From: Hyphomicrobiales bacterium
GTDB lineage: Bacteria > Pseudomonadota > Alphaproteobacteria > Rhizobiales > Beijerinckiaceae
Reading direction: 5' to 3'
Assembly (NCBI GenBank): GCA_027484655.1
Contig: JAIXSM010000044.1
Location: forward strand, 1-64,000
DNA length: 64,000 nucleotides
Notes under the pieces: generated by a model
What the model saw: only the letters and a program-made list of their open reading frames with translations
Database searches by the model: none
Told to the model about the DNA's origin: nothing
Made by a program: the position numbers and the translations under genes
In this document: one piece after another, positions 53,128 through 62,013 of the stretch
Layout: every line of letters starts with the position of its first letter
How positions within the stretch are numbered: position 1 is the first letter of the stretch

Positions 53128-53974
53128 CAGGGTGGAGCCGGATTTCGATCCGCTCGCCTCCGTTCGTTCGCGCGGCGTCCTTGCGCTCACCGCCCACGTG
53201 GCCGATGGCGTCACGCGCCGGGTGCGTGTGCGCGAGGCCGGCGCGCTGCGCATGCGGTTTCCCCACGAAAGTCGCGAGCGGCTTGATGCGGTGATCGTCA
53301 ACGTCGCCGGCGGCATGGCGGGCGGCGACGTGTACGACTGCGCCTTCGAGGCGCAGGCCGGCGCGCGTCTTGTGGTCTCGTCCGCCGCAGCGGAGAAGGT
53401 GTATCGCGCGCTCGGCGCCCCCACGCGCTCAGATGTGCGCCTGAATGCGGGCGAGGCCGCGCACCTCGCCTTTCTGCCGCAGGAGACGATCCTGTTCGAC
53501 GGCGCGCGGCTGACGCGGCGCTATGAGATTGATCTCGACGCAACAGCGCGGCTCGTTTTGGCCGATATGGTGATCCTCGGCCGCACGGCGATGGGCGAAA
53601 CCGTGCGCTCGCTTATCTGGCGGGATGCATGGCGTCTGCGCCGGGGCGGCGCGCTCGTGTGGGGCGACGCTACCCGCATCGAAGGCGACGCGGCGGCCGC
53701 GCTGGCGAGCCCCGCCACCGGGGGCGGTGCGTGCGCCTTGGCCACCGTTTTGTACGCGGCGCCCGATGCGGCGGAGCGCCTTGCGCCTCTCAGGGAAGCG
53801 CTTGCGGCCTCGCCCGGCTGTGAGGCCGCCGCCACCGCGTTCGATGGCTTGATCGTCGCGCGCATCGTGGCCCACGAGGGCCATAGGGCGCGCGCCGCCG
53901 TGGTGCGCGCGCTCAGCGGCTTGTACAGCGGCGGCTTGCAAGGCGGCGCGTTGCCGCGATCCTGGTCCACATGA
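53099..53974 (+). CDS. ureD: Urease accessory protein UreD
   Basis: A 291-residue UreD (UreH), the scaffold that binds apo-urease with UreF and UreG for nickel delivery. Family segments are [25 protein letters not shown] and [16 protein letters not shown], with [11 protein letters not shown] later. Two consecutive ATG codons (53099 and 53102) are possible starts. The overlap with urtE implies translational coupling. It heads ureDABCEFG. Confidence 0.93.
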   Translation: MMYAAALRSDRVEPDFDPLASVRSRGVLALTAHVADGVTRRVRVREAGALRMRFPHESRERLDAVIVNVAGGMAGGDVYDCAFEAQAGARLVVSSAAAEKVYRALGAPTRSDVRLNAGEAAHLAFLPQETILFDGARLTRRYEIDLDATARLVLADMVILGRTAMGETVRSLIWRDAWRLRRGGALVWGDATRIEGDAAAALASPATGGGACALATVLYAAPDAAERLAPLREALAASPGCEAAATAFDGLIVARIVAHEGHRARAAVVRALSGLYSGGLQGGALPRSWST

Positions 53975-53993
53975 TTTCCGGAGTTCGGCCCTC

Positions 53994-54296
53994 ATGAATC
54001 TCACGCCTCGCGAGAAGGACAAGCTTCTCATCTCCCTCGCCGCCATGGTGGCGCGCGGCCGCCTGCAGCGCGGCGTGAAGCTCAATCATCCCGAGACCAT
54101 CGCGCTCATCACCGATTTCGTGGTGGAAGGCGCGCGCGACGGGCGCTCGGTGGCTGATCTTATGGAGGCCGCCGCCCACGTGGTCACTCGCGCGCAGGTG
54201 ATGGAGGGCATCTCCGAAATGATCCACGACGTGCAGGTGGAAGCGACGTTCCCGGACGGAACCAAGCTCGTCACCGTTCACAATCCGGTTCGTTAA
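53994..54296 (+). CDS. ureA: Urease gamma subunit
   Basis: A 100-residue urease gamma subunit, the normal length. It begins [20 protein letters not shown] and contains [14 protein letters not shown] and the C-terminal [15 protein letters not shown]. It assembles with UreB and UreC into the (alpha-beta-gamma)3 enzyme in the cytoplasm. It follows ureD after 19 bases. Confidence 0.97.
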   Translation: MNLTPREKDKLLISLAAMVARGRLQRGVKLNHPETIALITDFVVEGARDGRSVADLMEAAAHVVTRAQVMEGISEMIHDVQVEATFPDGTKLVTVHNPVR

Positions 54297-54306
54297 GGAG
54301 ACGTCC

Positions 54307-54612
54307 ATGATCCCCGGCGAAATCATCACCAAGGATGGCGACCTCGAACTCAACGCGGGCCGCGAGACAGTGACGCTCACCGTCTCCAACACCGGCAACC
54401 GGCCCATCCAGGTTGGCTCTCACTATCACTTCTTTGAGGCCAACAACGCGCTGCGCTTTGACCGCGCCAAGGCGCGCGGCTTCCGCCTCGATATTGCGGC
54501 CGGCACGGCGGTGCGTTTTGAGCCCGGCCAGACGCGCGAAGTGCGCCTTGTCGCGCTTTCAGGCACGCGCACGGTGTACGGCTTTCAGCAGAAGATCATG
54601 GGACAGCTCTGA
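54307..54612 (+). CDS. ureB: Urease beta subunit
   Basis: A 101-residue urease beta subunit. It begins [19 protein letters not shown] and contains [22 protein letters not shown] with the conserved histidines, ending in the GTRTVYGFQ region. It is 10 bases after ureA and 33 before ureC. Confidence 0.97.
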   Translation: MIPGEIITKDGDLELNAGRETVTLTVSNTGNRPIQVGSHYHFFEANNALRFDRAKARGFRLDIAAGTAVRFEPGQTREVRLVALSGTRTVYGFQQKIMGQL

Positions 54613-54645
54613 GCGCGGCGCGCTCGCACCACTTCGGAGGCACAC

Positions 54646-56358
54646 ATGCCCGCTCGCATTTCCCGGTCCGCCTACGCGGCCATGTTCGGCCCCACGGTGG
54701 GCGACAAGATTCGCCTCGCGGATACGGAACTCTTCATCGAGGTGGAGAAGGATTTCACCACCTACGGCGAGGAGGTGAAGTTCGGCGGCGGCAAGGTGAT
54801 CCGCGATGGCATGGGCCAGTCGCAGGCCTCCCGCGCTGACGGCGCCATGGACACGGTCATCACCAACGCGGTGATCCTCGATCACTGGGGCATTGTGAAG
54901 GCCGATGTGGGCCTGCGCGGCGGCTACATCGCGAAGATCGGCAAGGCCGGCAATCCGGATATTCAACCCGGCGTCGACATCGTCATCGGCCCCGGCACGG
55001 AGATCATCGCGGGCGAGGGCAAGATCCTTACCGCTGGCGGCTTCGACGCGCATATCCATTTCATCTGCCCGCAGCAGATTGAAGAGGCGCTGATGTCCGG
55101 CGTCACGTCGATGCTGGGCGGCGGCACGGGCCCTGCGCACGGCACGCTCGCCACCACCTGCACGCCGGGGCCGTGGCACATCGCGCGCATGATTGAGGCC
55201 GCGGACGCGTTTCCCATGAACCTCGGTTTTGCGGGCAAGGGCAACGCGGCCCTGCCGAAGGCGCTTGAGGAAATGGTGCTGGCGGGCGCCTGCGCCATGA
55301 AGCTGCACGAGGACTGGGGCACAACGCCTGCGGCCATCGACAACTGCCTCTCCGTGGCCGACGCCATGGACGTGCAGGTGATGATCCACACCGACACGCT
55401 CAACGAGTCCGGCTTCGTGGAAGATACGGTCGCCGCGTTCAAGGGCCGCACGATTCACGCGTTCCACACGGAAGGCGCGGGCGGCGGCCATGCGCCTGAT
55501 ATCATCAAGGTGTGCGGGCTGCCGAACGTACTGCCGTCGTCCACCAACCCGACGCGGCCGTTCACGGTCAACACCATCGATGAGCATCTGGATATGCTCA
55601 TGGTGTGCCACCATCTCGATCCGTCGATCACCGAGGATCTGGCGTTCGCCGAAAGCCGCATCCGCAAGGAAACCATTGCGGCCGAGGACATTCTGCAGGA
55701 CATCGGCGCGCTGTCGATGATGTCGTCGGACAGCCAGGCCATGGGCCGCGTGGGCGAGGTCATTATCCGCACATGGCAGACCGCGGACAAGATGAAGCGC
55801 CAGCGCGGCGCGCTGAAGGAAGAAACCGGCGACAATGATAACTATCGGGCTCGCCGCTACATCGCCAAGTACACCATCAATCCGGCCATCGCCCATGGCG
55901 TGTCGCGGCACATCGGCTCCGTGGAGCCGGGCAAGCTCGCGGACCTCGTGCTCTGGGCGCCGGCCTTCTTCGGCGTGAAGCCGGAAATGGTCATCAAGGG
56001 CGGGGCCATCGCCGCCGCGCCCATGGGCGATCCCAACGCGTCGATCCCCACGCCCCAGCCGGTTCACTACCGGCCGATGTTCGGCGCGTTTGGCAAGGCG
56101 GTGCAGACAACCTCGCTCACCTTTGTGTCCAAGGCGGCGGTGGATGCGGGCTTGCGCGAGCGGCTGGGCGTATCGAAGCAGCTTGTGGCGGTTGAGAACG
56201 TGCGCGGCGGCATCTCGAAGGCGTCGATGGTGCTCAACGGCGCCACGCCCAAGGTCGAGGTCGATCCCGAAACCTACATGGTGAAGGCCGACGGCGAGAT
56301 CCTCGTCTGCGAGCCGGCGACCGTGGTGCCCATGGCGCAGCGGTACTTCATGTACTGA
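54646..56358 (+). CDS. ureC: Urease alpha subunit
   Basis: A 570-residue catalytic subunit. The nickel ligands are visible as His136 and His138 (DAHIHF), carbamylated Lys219 (MKLHEDWG), His248, His274 and Asp362 (SSDSQAMG). The mobile flap has Cys321-His322 (MVCHHLDPS). All key residues are intact, so an active urease hydrolysing urea to ammonia and CO2 is expected. It sits in the usual order between ureB and ureE. Confidence 0.98.
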   Translation: MPARISRSAYAAMFGPTVGDKIRLADTELFIEVEKDFTTYGEEVKFGGGKVIRDGMGQSQASRADGAMDTVITNAVILDHWGIVKADVGLRGGYIAKIGKAGNPDIQPGVDIVIGPGTEIIAGEGKILTAGGFDAHIHFICPQQIEEALMSGVTSMLGGGTGPAHGTLATTCTPGPWHIARMIEAADAFPMNLGFAGKGNAALPKALEEMVLAGACAMKLHEDWGTTPAAIDNCLSVADAMDVQVMIHTDTLNESGFVEDTVAAFKGRTIHAFHTEGAGGGHAPDIIKVCGLPNVLPSSTNPTRPFTVNTIDEHLDMLMVCHHLDPSITEDLAFAESRIRKETIAAEDILQDIGALSMMSSDSQAMGRVGEVIIRTWQTADKMKRQRGALKEETGDNDNYRARRYIAKYTINPAIAHGVSRHIGSVEPGKLADLVLWAPAFFGVKPEMVIKGGAIAAAPMGDPNASIPTPQPVHYRPMFGAFGKAVQTTSLTFVSKAAVDAGLRERLGVSKQLVAVENVRGGISKASMVLNGATPKVEVDPETYMVKADGEILVCEPATVVPMAQRYFMY

Positions 56359-56443
56359 GGCGCCGAAAAGCCTCGCCAGCGGGCCCGCGGAGACCTATTG
56401 GAGGCTCCGGGGCCACAAAGGGCCGCTCAACAGGGATGGACCG

Positions 56444-57097
56444 ATGATCCGCGCGAATTTCATCAGCACCAAGGGCGCCTGGCAGGCGACCCCCGCCGAC
56501 ACCATCGTGCTCGACTATGAGGGCCGGCACCGGCGGCGCGTGGCGATGACGGGCACGCGCGGCACGGAGTTTCTGCTCGATCTGCCGGAAGCCGTGGCGC
56601 TGCGCGGCGGCGACGCCCTCATCCTCGAGGACGGGCGCCTGATCGAGATTGTCGCTGCGCCCGAGCAACTGGCTGAAGTGCGTTGCGGCGATGCGCGCCA
56701 GCTTGCGCGGGTCGCGTATCACATCGGCAATCGCCATGTGCAGGCGGAGATTCTGGCCAACCGAATCCGCATCCGCCGCGACCATGTGCTGGAAGACATG
56801 GTGCGCGGGCTCGGCGCGAAGGTCGCCCACATCGAGGCGCCGTTCGAGCCCGACACAGGCGCCTACGAGCCTGCGGCTGAACACAGCCACGATCACAAGG
56901 GCCACGGCCACAAGCATCACGGCCATGGGCATCAGCACGACCATGAGCATGGTCATGAACATGGTCATGAGCATGTGGACGATGACTCATGCGGCTGCGA
57001 CGAGGCGGGGCACTCCCATTCCCACGATGACCACCAGCACGAGCACGGCCACAAACACGATCACTCGCACGGCGCCCATGGCCACAAGCACGACTGA
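56444..57097 (+). CDS. ureE: Urease accessory protein UreE with long His-rich tail
   Basis: A 217-residue nickel metallochaperone. The N-terminal peptide-binding domain (about 1-75) and metal domain with [12 protein letters not shown] near 92-103 are typical. Residues 147-217 form an unusually long tail with 29 histidines, mixed with Asp, Gly and a Cys-Gly-Cys, able to bind many nickel ions. ureF starts inside the last codons in another frame, overlapping by 20 bases. Confidence 0.94.
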   Translation: MIRANFISTKGAWQATPADTIVLDYEGRHRRRVAMTGTRGTEFLLDLPEAVALRGGDALILEDGRLIEIVAAPEQLAEVRCGDARQLARVAYHIGNRHVQAEILANRIRIRRDHVLEDMVRGLGAKVAHIEAPFEPDTGAYEPAAEHSHDHKGHGHKHHGHGHQHDHEHGHEHGHEHVDDDSCGCDEAGHSHSHDDHQHEHGHKHDHSHGAHGHKHD

Positions 57098-57770
57098 TCG
57101 TCGCACAGACCCAGCCCTTGCGCTGTTCGCGTGGCTGTCGCCCGCCTATCCGGTGGGCGCCTTCGCTTACTCTCACGGGGTCGAGTGGGCTGTCGAGGCG
57201 GGCGATGTGCGCGACGCCGATACGCTGGCGCAGTGGGTGGAGACTGTGCTTCGGCATGGCTCCGCGCGCAACGATGCGATCCTGTTCGCAGCCGCCCATG
57301 GGGCTGGGGACAGCGACGCGCTGACGGACATTGCGGAACTGGCGTGCGCGCTTGCATCCTCCAGCGAGCGACGGCTTGAATCCTTGCAACAGGGCGCTGC
57401 GTTCCTCGCCGCCACGCGCGCCGCGTGGCCGTGCGAGGCGCTGGAGCGCGCCGCCGCGCGCATAGAGCCGCACACCGCTTACGCGGTTTGTTTTGCCGCG
57501 GCTGCGGCGGCTCACGGCGTTCCGTTGCGTCCGGCGCTGGATGGATATCTCTCCGCGTTTGTCGCCAACCTCGTGTCAGCCGCGGTGCGCATGAGCGTCA
57601 TCGGCCAGACGGCCGGGCAGGTGATTATCGCGAATCTCGCAGCATCCGTGTCAGCCGTCGCTACTGAGGCCGCTGCTGCAACGCTCGACGACCTTGGCGG
57701 CTTTGCGTTCCGCGCCGATCTCGCATCTCTCCATCACGAAACCCAATATTCGAGGTTATTCCGCTCATGA
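57078..57770 (+). CDS. ureF: Urease accessory protein UreF
   Basis: A 230-residue helical UreF. Typical segments are [21 protein letters not shown] near the start and [15 protein letters not shown] in the C-terminal half. It bridges UreD and UreG in nickel insertion. The ATG at 57078 lies within ureE, so the true N-terminus may be a few residues different. It overlaps ureG by four bases (ATGA). Confidence 0.92.
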   Translation: MATSTTDRRTDPALALFAWLSPAYPVGAFAYSHGVEWAVEAGDVRDADTLAQWVETVLRHGSARNDAILFAAAHGAGDSDALTDIAELACALASSSERRLESLQQGAAFLAATRAAWPCEALERAAARIEPHTAYAVCFAAAAAAHGVPLRPALDGYLSAFVANLVSAAVRMSVIGQTAGQVIIANLAASVSAVATEAAAATLDDLGGFAFRADLASLHHETQYSRLFRS

Positions 57771-58381
57771 GCAACAACGGACCCTTGCGTGTTGGCGTCG
57801 GCGGGCCTGTGGGCGCCGGCAAGACCGCGCTCATGGAGGCGCTGTGCAAGCGCTTCCGCAATGTTTATGATATCTGCGCGATCACCAACGATATTTACAC
57901 CAAGGAAGACGCGCGCATCCTTACCGCCGCGGGCGCTTTGCCGGAAGAGCGCATCATGGGCGTGGAGACGGGCGGCTGCCCGCACACCGCCATTCGCGAG
58001 GATTGCTCCATCAACCTGCACGCCGTTTCGCAGATGCGGGCGAAGTTCCCGACGCTGGATCTTATCCTCATTGAGTCCGGCGGCGACAACCTGGCGGCTA
58101 CGTTCAGCCCTGAACTCGCGGACATCACGATTTACGTGATTGACGTGGCGCAGGGTGAAAAGATCCCGCGCAAGGGCGGCCCGGGCATCACGCGCTCGGA
58201 TTTGCTCGTCATCAACAAGATTGATCTGGCGCCGATGGTGGGCGCCGATCTCACCGTCATGGAGGCCGACACCAAGCGCATGCGCGGCGCACGGCCATAT
58301 GTTTTCAGCAACATGCGAACGGGCGTCGGCCTCGACGTGATCGCGTCATTCATCGAAAAGAGCGGCGGTCTGGCGAAATAA
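57767..58381 (+). CDS. ureG: Urease accessory GTPase UreG
   Basis: A 204-residue GTPase. The P-loop GGPVGAGKT is at residues 12-20, the metal motif appears in [26 protein letters not shown] follows, and the NKID guanine motif is present in [12 protein letters not shown] hydrolysis drives nickel transfer to urease. It is the last gene of the urt-ure run; a MITE-like repeat follows 65 bases later. Confidence 0.96.
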   Translation: MSNNGPLRVGVGGPVGAGKTALMEALCKRFRNVYDICAITNDIYTKEDARILTAAGALPEERIMGVETGGCPHTAIREDCSINLHAVSQMRAKFPTLDLILIESGGDNLAATFSPELADITIYVIDVAQGEKIPRKGGPGITRSDLLVINKIDLAPMVGADLTVMEADTKRMRGARPYVFSNMRTGVGLDVIASFIEKSGGLAK

Positions 58382-58446
58382 TCGCCGCGCAACGAACCGG
58401 CGCGCACAACGTTTTTATCTACTTGGCGGCGCTCGCGTGAGCCGGG

Positions 58447-58557
58447 CGCTAGAGCATTTTCCGTCCAAGTGGATACCGGTTGGACGCAAGAAAATGCGTA
58501 AAAACAATAAGCTAGAGCGGACGACCTGATGCAATCAGGTCGGTTTTCGCTCTAGCG
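58447..58557 (+). repeat. MITE-like interspersed repeat, copy B
   Basis: This 111-bp element ends in perfect 9-bp inverted repeats (CGCTAGAGC at 58447-58455 and GCTCTAGCG at 58549-58557) and matches the reverse complement of 5756-5858 closely. It contains the same two internal palindromes, one slightly degenerate. It has no coding capacity and lies between ureG and the next gene. Confidence 0.85.
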
Positions 58558-58578
58558 TATACTTTTTGGAGTATTCGT

Positions 58579-59355
58579 TTGCCGCGCATCGTCACGTGGA
58601 ATGTTCATCGCTGCGTGGGCCGCGACGGGGTGTGCTCTCCGGCGCGGGTGGCGCGTGTTTTGGCCTCGCTTCAGCCCGATATCGTTGCGTTGCAGGAGCT
58701 GGACGTGCGTCGCGCGCGCACGGGCCGCATCGATCAGGCGGGCGCCATAGCTCGCGAACTTGGCATGGCGCACCATTTCCATCCCGCTTACCGCGTCATG
58801 GAAGAGGAATACGGCGACGCCATTCTGACCGCGCGCCCGGCTCGCTTTGTGCGCGGCGCCGCCTTGCCCGGCATCGGACCGCTCTCACGCCTTGAGCCCC
58901 GTGGCGCCTTGTGGGTGAGCGTCAACATCAGCGGCGTTGAACTTCAGGTGTTCAACACCCACCTTGGCCTGCGCGGGTATGAGCGCCTTGCGCAGGTTGA
59001 GGCGTTGTTTGGGCGCGACTGGATGGGCGCGCCTCACTGTCACGAGCCTGTTCTGCTCACCGGCGATTTCAACGCCATTCCGCGCTCGCGCGTGTATGCG
59101 CGTATCGCGGCACGGTTGCGCGATGCGCAAACCCTTGGGCCGGCGCGGCGGCCGAAGGCGACGTTCCCATCGCGGCTGCCGGTTTTGCGGCTCGATCATG
59201 TATTCGTCAGTCGATCAATCGAGATCACGCGGGCGGAAACGCTGCGCACGCAAGAGGCCCGCATCGCGTCCGATCATTTGCCGCTGTTTGTGGATTTCGT
59301 GGTGCGCGCGCCTGCGCCGCGCACACCCCACGCGTCTGGCGCCTTCGACGCCTGA
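58579..59355 (+). CDS. Endonuclease/exonuclease/phosphatase family protein
   Basis: A 258-residue EEP-fold hydrolase. Motifs are TWNVHR (about 5-10), LQELDV, FNTHLGL, TGDFNAIP and LDHVFVS with a final SDHLPL, which carry the metal and catalytic residues. No signal peptide is seen. The likely reaction is phosphodiester or phosphomonoester cleavage of DNA, lipid or inositol substrates; the substrate is unknown. The start is TTG 58579 with a GGAG upstream, 21 bases after the MITE-like repeat. Confidence 0.87.
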   Translation: MPRIVTWNVHRCVGRDGVCSPARVARVLASLQPDIVALQELDVRRARTGRIDQAGAIARELGMAHHFHPAYRVMEEEYGDAILTARPARFVRGAALPGIGPLSRLEPRGALWVSVNISGVELQVFNTHLGLRGYERLAQVEALFGRDWMGAPHCHEPVLLTGDFNAIPRSRVYARIAARLRDAQTLGPARRPKATFPSRLPVLRLDHVFVSRSIEITRAETLRTQEARIASDHLPLFVDFVVRAPAPRTPHASGAFDA

Positions 59356-59398
59356 AGGGTCGCGGGGAGGCCCGGCGCCAGTCAGCGTGTCGTTGTCG

Positions 59399-61600
59399 TC
59401 AGTCCTTGCGCCACTCAAGGATCAGCGTGGCGAGCGGCGGAAGAGTGAGGCGCAGCGACTGGTTTTGCCCATGGCTCGGCTCGTTGATTGCTTTCAGACC
59501 GCCTGCGTTTCCAACGTCGCCGCCGCCGTAAAAAGATGCGTCCGTGTTGACGATCTCGGCCCAGAAGCCCGGCCGCGGCGCGCCGATCATGTAGTCGTGG
59601 CGCACAACAGGCGTGAAGTTGCAGACAACAATGCAGACGCTCTCTCGTTTGCGGTCAAATCTCGCGAATGCAATCACGCTGTTGTCGCGGTCATCGCAGA
59701 CGAGCCATTGGAAGCCGTCGCTTTCGCAATCGCGCTCATGGAGCGCCGGCGTTCGCCGGTACGCTGCATTGAGGTCGCGAACAAGGTTCTGAACGCCCTT
59801 GTGCATGGAATCATGCAGCAACTCCCAATCGAGCCCCGCGTCATGGTTCCATTCGCGCTCCTGTGCGAATTCGCCGCCCATGAACAGAAGCTTCTTGCCA
59901 GGATGTCCCCACATGAAGCCGAAATAGGCGCGCAGGTTTGCAAAGCGCTGCCAGCGGTCTCCGGGCATTCGGCCGATGAGGCTGCGCTTGCCGTGAACCA
60001 CCTCGTCATGGCTGAGCGGAAGGATGAAGTTCTCCGAAAATGCGTAGAGCAGACCGAAGGTCAATTCGTCATGATGATAGCGACGGTAAACAGGGTCGTG
60101 GCTCATGAACCGCAGCGTGTCGGCCATCCAGCCCATGTTCCACTTGAACCCGAAGCCGAGCCCGCCTGTCCATGTGGGGCGTGAGACGCCTGGCCATGCC
60201 GTGGACTCCTCGGCCACGGTGATCGCGTGCGGCGCGGTCGCGTACGCCGTTTCGTTCATGCGACGCAGGAGATCGATGGCTTCGAGGTTTTCGTTTCCGC
60301 CATGCTTGTTGGGAATCCACTCGTCGGGTTTGCGCGAGTAGTCCAGATAAAGCATGGACGCCACTGCATCGACGCGCAGCCCATCGAGGCCATAACGCTC
60401 CAGCCAGAAGCGCGCGTTGGAGATCAGATAGGCCTGCACCTCCTTGCGGTCGTAATTATAAATATGCGTGCCCCAGTCCTGATGAAAGCCCTGGCGCGGA
60501 TCGGCATGTTCGTAGAGGTGCGTCCCATCGAACTGCGCAAGGCCGTGGGGATCGTTCGGAAAGTGCGCCGGCACCCAATCCAGCAAGACGCCAAGCCCAC
60601 GCCGGTGCGCTTCCTCAATAAAGAACCTGAAATCGTCCGGGGGCCCAAAACGGCTTGTCGGCGCGTACATCGAGATCGGCTGATAGCCCCATGATCCGTC
60701 GAACGGGAACTCCGTGATCGGCAGCAGCTCAAGATGCGTGAAGCCCATCTCCTCGACGTAAGGAAGCAGCCGCTCCGCCATCTCGCGCCATGTCAGGTAG
60801 CGGCCGCCCTCCGCCGCAACGCGCGCCCAGGAGCCAAGATGGCACTCGTAGATCGAGATGGGTTGCTCGCGGGCAGGGCGCGGGTCGCGTGGCGCCCGTG
60901 GCGATGCGCTGCGTGGAGTGGGTTCAACAATGGAGGCCGTCGCCGGAGTACGTTCGGCGCAGAACGCATACGGATCGGCCTTCAACGGCAGCACGTCGCC
61001 GGCAGGCCCAACGATCTCGTACTTGTAGGCCGCGCCTGCGCCCACGCCGGGAATGAACAACTCCCAGACGCCCGCATCGTGACGCAGGCGCATGGCGTGC
61101 CGGCGCCCATCCCAGTTGTTGAAATCGCCGACGACGCTCACCCGTTGCGCGTTCGGGGCCCACACGGCGAATGCAACGCCTGTGGCGCCTTCATGGTCGC
61201 GCGGATGGCTGCCCAGAACCTCGTAGGCAGGCCGCTCGCTCTCGCCGCGCACGGCGCGCAACGCGTCTTCATCGAGCAGCAGTCCGAACGCGTAGGGATC
61301 CTCGATCACGTGGGCGCCGCCGGCGTCCTCCACCCGCAGCCTGTAGCGGGGACGATCGGCGCTCTTCAGCCGCCCTGCGTAGAGTCCCATGTCGTGGATG
61401 CGGCGCAGTTCGACGAGTCGTTCGTCCCCTGTCTTCGACAGCGCGGTGACAGCCAGCGCGTGCGGGGCCATGACACGGATCTCCCACACGTCGGCGCCCA
61501 CCGCGTGCGCGCCCAGAACCGCGAACGGATCCCGGCGCCAGTCATCCGCCAGCGCCTCGCTCGCGGCAGTTTCTGTGATTCGCCTCTGTGATGTCGTCAT
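59399..61600 (-). CDS. glgB: 1,4-alpha-glucan branching enzyme
   Basis: A 733-residue GlgB. It has an N-terminal domain (about 20-120), a CBM48 domain (about 140-215) and a GH13 barrel. Catalytic residues are Asp411 (GLRVDAVASM), Glu464 (VAEES) and Asp532 (SHDEVVHGK), each six positions after the E. coli enzyme numbering. It forms alpha-1,6 branches in glycogen. No glgA, glgC or glgP is in the window, although such genes could lie elsewhere. Confidence 0.97.
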   Translation of the reverse strand: MTTSQRRITETAASEALADDWRRDPFAVLGAHAVGADVWEIRVMAPHALAVTALSKTGDERLVELRRIHDMGLYAGRLKSADRPRYRLRVEDAGGAHVIEDPYAFGLLLDEDALRAVRGESERPAYEVLGSHPRDHEGATGVAFAVWAPNAQRVSVVGDFNNWDGRRHAMRLRHDAGVWELFIPGVGAGAAYKYEIVGPAGDVLPLKADPYAFCAERTPATASIVEPTPRSASPRAPRDPRPAREQPISIYECHLGSWARVAAEGGRYLTWREMAERLLPYVEEMGFTHLELLPITEFPFDGSWGYQPISMYAPTSRFGPPDDFRFFIEEAHRRGLGVLLDWVPAHFPNDPHGLAQFDGTHLYEHADPRQGFHQDWGTHIYNYDRKEVQAYLISNARFWLERYGLDGLRVDAVASMLYLDYSRKPDEWIPNKHGGNENLEAIDLLRRMNETAYATAPHAITVAEESTAWPGVSRPTWTGGLGFGFKWNMGWMADTLRFMSHDPVYRRYHHDELTFGLLYAFSENFILPLSHDEVVHGKRSLIGRMPGDRWQRFANLRAYFGFMWGHPGKKLLFMGGEFAQEREWNHDAGLDWELLHDSMHKGVQNLVRDLNAAYRRTPALHERDCESDGFQWLVCDDRDNSVIAFARFDRKRESVCIVVCNFTPVVRHDYMIGAPRPGFWAEIVNTDASFYGGGDVGNAGGLKAINEPSHGQNQSLRLTLPPLATLILEWRKD

Positions 61601-62013
61601 GGATTGGCCACTTCATCGAGAAACGAAAGAACGCCACGAGCAGGAGCGGTGATCCGGTGAGATGTGGGGCCCGCTTCAAAATGATTGCGTAAAAGGCTTT
61701 GAACAAGTGTTCCAACTGACGACGCTGCGCGCGTCCCGCTCCCCGCGATGGACAGCGTGCGCCTGCGATCTCTGCGCTGCGTGTGTATAGCAGTACATCA
61801 CGCGCCAGCGCCACGTCTTCCGCCGTGGGTCCGCCGTCACATTCTGCGCTCTGGTCATCGCCGGGACAGCGCAGCCCCACGAACGCTTCGGAGCGGGTGA
61901 GGAGCCTGCCGCCCCTGATCCTGTCGCGATGTTGCAAATCCGCTTGTTCACAGGGGGGCTGAGCGGTTAAGCTCGTGGGCTTACGACGCAAGATCCAGGA
62001 CCACGCGACGGAC
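61601..62013. other. Divergent intergenic region, glgB-maeB
   Basis: About 410 bases between two divergent genes. It must contain the promoters of glgB and maeB. No convincing coding frame, strong hairpin or known RNA was recognised. Confidence 0.5.

Noticed and set aside
56900-57090. Tandem repeat region as a possible VNTR or CRISPR-like array
   Set aside because: It is the coding sequence of the UreE histidine tail, with codon-level repetition only and no spacers.
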